From: Clostridiales bacterium
GTDB taxonomy: Bacteria; Bacillota; Clostridia; Christensenellales; Aristaeellaceae
Direction of reading: 5' to 3'
Length of the DNA stretch: 32,497 nt
NCBI GenBank assembly: GCA_016930575.1
Contig: JAFGGL010000077.1
Span: 1 to 32,497 of the forward strand
Each line of letters opens with the position of its first letter. Position 1 is the stretch's first letter. The notes beneath the pieces are model-generated. The model was not told the DNA's origin, searched no databases, and saw nothing but the letters and a program-made list of their open reading frames with translations. Made by a program: the position numbers and the translations under genes. Below, piece by piece: positions 27,851 to 32,497 of the stretch.

Positions 27851-29182
27851 ATGAAAGAGTTTGATCAGCAGACGCTGTGGAGCACAATGGAAGACAATCC
27901 GACGCAGTCCCCGCTGGCGGACCGCATGCGTCCGCGCACGCTCAAGGAGTTCGTCGGGCAGGAGCAGCTCGTTGGCGAGGGCCGCCTGCTGCGCCGCGCC
28001 ATCATGGCGGATAAACTCCAGTCCAGCATCTTCTGGGGGCCGCCCGGCAGCGGGAAAACCTCGCTTGCGCACATCGTCGCGGGGATGACTGGCAGCGAGT
28101 TCGTGAAACTCAACGCCGTCACCAGCGGCGTCGCGGACGTACGCAAGGTACTAAAGACCGCGGACGAGCGGCGCATACGCCAGGGCAAGGCGACCTACCT
28201 GCTGCTGGACGAATGCCACCGCTGGTCCAAGGCGCAGAGCGACAGCATCCTGCCGGCGATCGAATCCGGGCTCATCCGTTTCATCGGCTCCACCACCGAA
28301 AACCCAATGGCGTCAATGACTCCCGCCATCGTCAGCCGCTGCCGCGTATTCGCGTTCCAGCCCTTGTCCGTCGACGACATCCTGGCGGCGGTAAAGCACG
28401 CGCTGGAGGACAAGGAACGCGGGTACGGCCGGTATAAAGTGGATTGTCCGGACGAAGCGCTGCGCTATATCGCGCGGATGTCAAACGGCGACGTGCGCAC
28501 GGCGCTTTCCGCGCTGGAACTCGCGTTTCTGACCACCAAGGAAGACAAACAGGGCGTCAAACGCATCACGCTGGAAGTCGCGCAGGAGAGCGTGCAAAAG
28601 CCGATCCTGAAGCTGGACGAATCCCTGTACTACGATATGCTATCCGCGTTTATCAAAAGCATGCGCGGCAGCGATGTGGACGCGGCGCTTTTGTGGTTTT
28701 CGCGGCTGATGTACGCGGGCGTCGATCCGCGGCTGCTCGTACGCCGCATCATCGTGCACGCCAGCGAGGACGTTGGCCTGGCCGAACCCGTGGCGATGCT
28801 GCAAGCGCACGCCGCCGCAAACGCGCTGGAGACCGTCGGCATGCCGGAGGCGCGCATCCCCATCGCCCAGGCGATCATCGCCATCTGCATGGCCGAAAAG
28901 AGCAACAGCGTTGTCACCGCGCTCGGGGAAGCCGAGGCCGACGCGCAAAGCGGCGAGTTTACCGCCGTGCCCGTGTATTTGCGCGACCAGAACTTTGTCC
29001 CGCCCAACGAGAAGAATTGGGATTATAAATATCCGCACGAGTTCCCCGATCATTTCGTCAAACAGACCTATATGCCCAAAGGCTATGAAAACCGCGTGTA
29101 TTACCGCCCCAGCGACCAGGGCAGCGAGGCAAAACTCAAAGCCCGTCTGGAACGCAGGTTTGGGAAGGATAAAAAGCAGTGA
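27851..29182 (+). CDS. rarA: Replication-associated recombination protein RarA (MgsA)
   Basis: RarA is a tetrameric AAA+ ATPase related to clamp loaders that acts at stalled replication forks. The 443 residues contain PLADRMRPRTLKEFVGQEQL (21-40), Walker A GPPGSGKT (63-70), Walker B LLLDECHRW (117-125, where DEIHRF is more usual), sensor 1 FIGSTTENP, arginine-finger region SRCRVF, and the C-terminal domain with RLMYAGVDPRLLVRRIIVHASEDVGLA and YPHEFPDHFVKQTYMP. Length and order match the family. GAGGG precedes the ATG. Its TGA overlaps the GTG start of the kinase gene (GTGA), so the two are translationally coupled. Confidence 0.96.
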   Translation: MKEFDQQTLWSTMEDNPTQSPLADRMRPRTLKEFVGQEQLVGEGRLLRRAIMADKLQSSIFWGPPGSGKTSLAHIVAGMTGSEFVKLNAVTSGVADVRKVLKTADERRIRQGKATYLLLDECHRWSKAQSDSILPAIESGLIRFIGSTTENPMASMTPAIVSRCRVFAFQPLSVDDILAAVKHALEDKERGYGRYKVDCPDEALRYIARMSNGDVRTALSALELAFLTTKEDKQGVKRITLEVAQESVQKPILKLDESLYYDMLSAFIKSMRGSDVDAALLWFSRLMYAGVDPRLLVRRIIVHASEDVGLAEPVAMLQAHAAANALETVGMPEARIPIAQAIIAICMAEKSNSVVTALGEAEADAQSGEFTAVPVYLRDQNFVPPNEKNWDYKYPHEFPDHFVKQTYMPKGYENRVYYRPSDQGSEAKLKARLERRFGKDKKQ

Positions 29183-30066
29183 AACGAAGAGTGCCGACCC
29201 GGCAGATCGACGTCAGCAAGGCGTCACTATACGCCATCATCGTCAACGTCTCCGAGATCACCGTGCTGATGGGCTTTGTCGTCTACACGATGCTGACGGG
29301 CGTGACCGATCAAAACCGGCAGTTCATCCTGTGGTTCGCCGTCGTCGGCGGGCTGATGGCAAGCTGGGGCGCGTTTCTGGATATCCGCGAAGCGCTGATG
29401 GCGCGCAGGCGGCAGCTGCAGATACACGATCTGGAGCAGACCAACACCCAGATGGACGATCTGAACCAAACCCTCCGCGCGCAGCGGCACGACTTTCTCA
29501 ACCACCTGCAGATCGTCTACAGCCTGATGGAGATGAAGGAATACGACGAAGCGACGGACTATCTGGAAAAGGTATACGGGGAGATCCGGGAGGTATCGAG
29601 TTTCCTGTCCACGCGTTCCACGGCGGTGAACGCGCTGCTGAAAGTGAAAGCAGGCGCGTGTGCGCAGTCGCACATTGATCTGCAAATGGATATCCGAAGC
29701 CCGCTGCAGGGACTGCCCATGCCCGCGTGGGAGCTATGCAGGGTGCTTGGCAACCTGATCGACAACGCGATGGACGCAGCAAAACAGGCGGATAAACCGC
29801 GGATTCGCCTGAAGATCCGGGAGGATATCCGCGCGTTTTTGTTTACCATACAAAACAACGGCGCGGTCATCCCCGAAGATCTGCCTGTCTTTGAGGAAGG
29901 CGCGAGCACGAAGGGTGAAAATCACGGCATGGGCCTTTGCATCGTGAAGAAAACGCTCGGACCCTACGGCGGGGACGTCAGCTATCAAAGCGGCGAAAGC
30001 GGCACGCGGTTTACCGTAACGCTTCCCAAAATGATGCAGAAGGACGATGCGCCGGCCGAGCATTGA
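29179..30066 (+). CDS. Orphan sensor histidine kinase with Spo0B-like dimerisation domain
   Basis: A 295-residue membrane kinase. Two transmembrane helices (about 16-39 and 48-67) are joined by a very short outer loop, so there is no real sensor domain. A coiled-coil linker (75-100) leads to the phosphorylation helix QRHDFLNHLQIVYSLMEM with His104, the SpoOB-alpha/CitA-DcuS type H-box. The GHKL ATPase follows: N-box LCRVLGNLIDNAMDA (187-200, Asn192/Asn196), then GMGLCIVKK as G2 box near 250-258. The sequence FTIQNNG substitutes for the usual G1-like DNG. It starts with GTG overlapping the rarA stop by four bases. No response regulator lies in the window. It may be a phosphorelay or quorum-type AgrC-like kinase; the signal is unknown. 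Confidence 0.85.
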   Translation: MKRRVPTRQIDVSKASLYAIIVNVSEITVLMGFVVYTMLTGVTDQNRQFILWFAVVGGLMASWGAFLDIREALMARRRQLQIHDLEQTNTQMDDLNQTLRAQRHDFLNHLQIVYSLMEMKEYDEATDYLEKVYGEIREVSSFLSTRSTAVNALLKVKAGACAQSHIDLQMDIRSPLQGLPMPAWELCRVLGNLIDNAMDAAKQADKPRIRLKIREDIRAFLFTIQNNGAVIPEDLPVFEEGASTKGENHGMGLCIVKKTLGPYGGDVSYQSGESGTRFTVTLPKMMQKDDAPAEH

Positions 30067-30091
30067 CGAAGCTATCACGGGGATATATAAT
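30063..30091 (+). promoter_or_regulatory. Near-consensus promoter for rplI-dnaB
   Basis: TTGACG (30063-30068) and TATAAT (30086-30091) are 17 bases apart, eleven of twelve consensus positions. The -35 overlaps the stop codon of the kinase gene. A leader of about 48 bases precedes rplI. Strong output fits a ribosomal protein gene. Confidence 0.75.
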
Positions 30092-30145
30092 ATAATTTAC
30101 GGTTTATCGATCTTGAACTCTCCAAAGTGAAGGGGGAAGTGTTTG

Positions 30146-30598
30146 ATGAAGGTCATCTTGCTTTGCGATGTGAAAGGCCAGGGTAAAAAAGAAGATATCC
30201 TCACGGTTTCCGACGGTTACGCCCGCAACTACCTTCTCCCGCGCAAATGGGCTGTGGAAGCCAAGCCAGCAGCCATCAAGGAGATTCAGCGCAAACGCGC
30301 CGCCGAAGAGCAATTGGAGAAGGAGCGCCGCGCGCAGGCACAGGAACAGGCGAAAGCGCTTGCAGGAAGGGCGATCCGTGTGACCGCGAAATGCGGCGAG
30401 ACCGGACGGCTGTACGGCAGCGTGACCAACCAGGAGATCGCCGACGAGCTAAAAAAGCAGTATGGTTTTGAAGTCGATAAGCGCAAAATCGACTGCGAGC
30501 CCATACGCCAGACGGGCGAGTATGACGTATCTGTCGGCGTGTATCCAGGCGTTTTCGCGAAGATGAAAGTGCTGGTCACCGGCGGTTCCGATAAATAA
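30146..30598 (+). CDS. rplI: 50S ribosomal protein L9
   Basis: L9 binds 23S rRNA with its N-terminal domain and extends a long helix to a C-terminal domain. The 150-residue protein has MKVILLCDVKGQGKKEDILTV and DGYARNYLLPRKWA, the signature N-domain (1-40), a charged connecting helix (about 42-75, Ala/Glu/Lys/Arg-rich), and the C-domain with KCGETGRLYGSVTNQEIADEL and GEYDVSVGVYPGVFAKMKVLV. The ATG at 30146 follows AGGGGG by nine bases; an adjacent upstream TTG is not needed. rplI-dnaB is a common clostridial pair, although the gdpP/yybT gene often found upstream is replaced here by rarA and the kinase. Confidence 0.97.
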   Translation: MKVILLCDVKGQGKKEDILTVSDGYARNYLLPRKWAVEAKPAAIKEIQRKRAAEEQLEKERRAQAQEQAKALAGRAIRVTAKCGETGRLYGSVTNQEIADELKKQYGFEVDKRKIDCEPIRQTGEYDVSVGVYPGVFAKMKVLVTGGSDK

Positions 30599-30634
30599 GA
30601 TTTTTATATCAAATTTGAAAGGAGGCAGCGCCGT

Positions 30635-32026
30635 ATGGAACAGCAGGATCTGCTGCACATCACCCCGCCCAACAGTGTGGACGCGGAACGTTCCGTGCTT
30701 GGCGCTGCCCTGCAGGACAGCGGCGCGGCCACGCTTGCGATCGAAACGCTGCAGGCCGACGATTTCTATTCCCCGGAGCATCAGGAGATCTTCTCGGCCG
30801 TGAAAACGCTGTACCTGAATAGCGGTTCCATCGACGTGATGACCGTTTCCAACGAACTTTCCACGCGCGGCACGCTGGACGGCGTGGGCGGTTCGCCCTA
30901 CCTTTTATCCGCCTGCCGCTACGTTCCCACCACTGCCAATACGGCTTCGTACATCCGCATCGTGCAGGAAAAGAGCACCTTGCGCAAGCTGATTACCGCG
31001 TGCCGCCGTATCGAAGAGGAATGCTATACGCAGATGGACGATATGGAAACGCTTTTAAGCAACGCGGAGCGGCTGATATTCGATATCGTCATGCGAAGGG
31101 GCGGCACCGATACCCTGACGCCCATCGGCGCCGTGCTGATGGAGACCTTTGACAAGCTGGAGAAGCTGAGCCGCCTGAAAGGCAAATTAAGCGGCGTGCC
31201 GACGGGGCTATACGAACTGGACCGTAAACTCACCTGCCTGCACGGCGGCGAGCTGATCATCGCGGGCGCGCGCCCCGGCATGGGCAAGACCGCGCTGGCG
31301 CTTGGCGTCACGCTGTTTGCGGCCGAACGCGTGAACAGCCGCATCGCCGTGTTCACCATGGAAATGCCCAGGGAGCAGATCGGCATGCGCATCCTTTCAA
31401 ACGCCGCCAATATCAACATGCAGCGGCTGCGCAGCGGCATGCTCAGCGACGACGAATGGATGAAAGTCGGCGACTGCCTCAACCGGCTGAGCGCCTGCCG
31501 GATCTTTATCGACGATACAGCCGGGCTGACGCCCTCCAGGCTACGCAGCCGCGTACGCCGCCTGATGATGGAGCAAAACGGGCTGGACCTGATCGTTGTG
31601 GATTACCTGGGGCTGATGTCCTCCGACAGGCGCCACGATAACCGCCAGCAGGAGGTCTCAGAGATCAGCCGCAGGCTGAAGGCGATCGCGCTGGAGCTCA
31701 AAGTACCTATCCTGGCCTGCGCGCAGCTTGCCCGCGGGAACACCGCGCGCAGGAACAAGCGCCCGCAGCTGAGCGATCTGCGTGATTCGGGCAGCATTGA
31801 GCAGGACGCCGACGTGGTGGTGTTCATCCACCGCGAGAAATATTATCAAGCCGACGATCCGGATGAAGAACCGGCCATGGACGACGGCGCCGCGGAACTC
31901 ATCGTGTCCAAGCAGCGAAACGGCCCGGTCGGCACCGTAGAGGTAGAGTGGCAGGAGGAATTCGCCCGCTTCATCAACCCGCCGGGCATCCGGGTGCCCT
32001 CCTATACCAACGAGAACGGAGATTGA
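30635..32026 (+). CDS. dnaB: Replicative DNA helicase DnaB
   Basis: The hexameric helicase that opens DNA at the replication fork (DnaC in Bacillus). The 463 residues contain the N-terminal helical domain beginning PPNSVDAERSVLGAAL (11-26), a linker near 150-185, and the RecA-like motor with Walker A GARPGMGKT (211-219), FTMEMPREQIGMR, Walker B DLIVVDYLGLM, QLARGNTARRNKRPQLSDLRDSGSIEQDADVV and SKQRNGPVGTVEVEW. No intein is present. AAAGGAGG stands before the ATG. The gene follows rplI by 36 bases and is followed after one base by the yhaM-like gene. Confidence 0.98.
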   Translation: MEQQDLLHITPPNSVDAERSVLGAALQDSGAATLAIETLQADDFYSPEHQEIFSAVKTLYLNSGSIDVMTVSNELSTRGTLDGVGGSPYLLSACRYVPTTANTASYIRIVQEKSTLRKLITACRRIEEECYTQMDDMETLLSNAERLIFDIVMRRGGTDTLTPIGAVLMETFDKLEKLSRLKGKLSGVPTGLYELDRKLTCLHGGELIIAGARPGMGKTALALGVTLFAAERVNSRIAVFTMEMPREQIGMRILSNAANINMQRLRSGMLSDDEWMKVGDCLNRLSACRIFIDDTAGLTPSRLRSRVRRLMMEQNGLDLIVVDYLGLMSSDRRHDNRQQEVSEISRRLKAIALELKVPILACAQLARGNTARRNKRPQLSDLRDSGSIEQDADVVVFIHREKYYQADDPDEEPAMDDGAAELIVSKQRNGPVGTVEVEWQEEFARFINPPGIRVPSYTNENGD

Positions 32027-32027
32027 C

Positions 32028-32497
32028 ATGCAGCAAGAGAGTATCATGACTCTTTCCAAGGATATGCGCTTCGAAGGGTATTTGCTGGTACGCATGAGCG
32101 AACAACGCACCGGCAGCACCGGCAACAAGTACCTGGACCTGACCCTGGCCGATTGCACCAGCGAACTCAACGGCAAGCTGTGGGACGGGAATGCCGATCC
32201 GCCGCCCGTGGGCAGCGTGGTCAAAGTTCGCGGAACGACGCTTGAATACAACGGGCGCCTGCAGTTGCGCATCGAAAAAATGCGCCCGCTTGCCGATGAA
32301 GACAAGGTAGACATGAGCCTGCTGACGCCAAGCGCGCCGGAAAACCCGGACGAGATGCTTGCGGAACTGAATGAAACCGTCAAAGCGATCGGAAGCGCTC
32401 CACTGCGCAGGATCGTGCAGGCGATGCTTGAGCAGTATCGGGATAAGTTTTCTTATTTCCCGGCGGCGCAGCGCATCCATCACGCGGAGCGCGGCGG
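32028..32497 (+). CDS. yhaM: YhaM-type 3'-5' exoribonuclease (5' part, cut by window end)
   Basis: The visible 156 residues open with an OB-fold nucleic-acid-binding domain (about 10-88: FEGYLLVRMSEQRTGSTGNKYLDLTL..GKLWDG...GSVVKVRGTTLEYNGRLQL). A helical linker follows, then the start of the HD hydrolase domain with YFPAAQRIHHAERGG, corresponding to the conserved HH-x-GG motif of YhaM/Cbf1 enzymes. The metal-binding HD part and stop lie beyond the window. These enzymes trim RNA and single-stranded DNA from the 3' end. GGAG six bases before the ATG supports the start; it begins one base after the dnaB stop, so it is coupled to dnaB. Confidence 0.88.
   Translation, partial: MQQESIMTLSKDMRFEGYLLVRMSEQRTGSTGNKYLDLTLADCTSELNGKLWDGNADPPPVGSVVKVRGTTLEYNGRLQLRIEKMRPLADEDKVDMSLLTPSAPENPDEMLAELNETVKAIGSAPLRRIVQAMLEQYRDKFSYFPAAQRIHHAERG

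Overview
The window looks like chromosomal housekeeping DNA from a GC-rich member of the Bacillota, most likely a clostridial-type anaerobe of the Christensenellales/Eubacteriales kind. This rests on gene order and content: the rbgA-rnhB-comM-dprA-topA-trmFO-hslV-hslU series, ybaB-recR, a lysine-decarboxylase-like gene beside tmk, rplI-dnaB-yhaM, strong GGAGG ribosome binding sites and sigma-A type promoters. The taxonomic guess is inference. I saw no insertion sequence, phage gene, CRISPR array, tRNA or rRNA, and no frank defence system. Coding density is very high; many neighbours overlap by 1-8 bases.

Layout. (1) 1-4150, minus strand: a PLP-dependent Orn/Lys/Arg decarboxylase, a HAD phosphatase fused to thymidylate kinase, a small cupin and tRNA 2-thiouridylase mnmA (cut by the window edge). 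(2) 4304-7812, plus strand: an MFS transporter with a good promoter, then an unrecognised zinc-ribbon/one-TM/ectodomain protein with its own promoter. (3) 7809-9600, minus: a bacterial small SRP RNA with a near-consensus promoter, then glyA and yraN, probably one transcript. (4) 9731-10612, plus: an EamA-family exporter, tail-to-tail with hslU. (5) 10609-24401, minus: a long tightly packed operon running rbgA, rnhB, a 1392-residue double GT-C glycosyltransferase, comM, dprA, topA (GTG start), trmFO, hslV, hslU. (6) 24422-27711, minus: a DUF4097-type protein, ybaB, recR and rmuC, ended by a factor-independent terminator. (7) 27790-32497, plus: rarA, an orphan Spo0B-like histidine kinase, rplI, dnaB and a partial yhaM-type exoribonuclease, with a strong promoter before rplI.

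Functional themes are DNA maintenance and uptake (dprA, comM, recR, ybaB, rmuC, rarA, topA, rnhB, dnaB), RNA modification and ribosome assembly (mnmA, trmFO, rbgA, rplI, SRP RNA), nucleotide and one-carbon supply (tmk, glyA), proteolysis (hslUV), and cell-surface glycosylation (the large GT-C protein).

The most unusual items are the giant CBM / GT-C / discoidin-like / PMT fusion sitting in the rnhB-comM slot where yraN is often found, the HAD-tmk fusion, the orphan Spo0B-like kinase coupled to rarA, the zinc-ribbon ectodomain protein, and SRP RNA apparently leading the glyA transcript. There is no convincing wholly new multi-gene system here.
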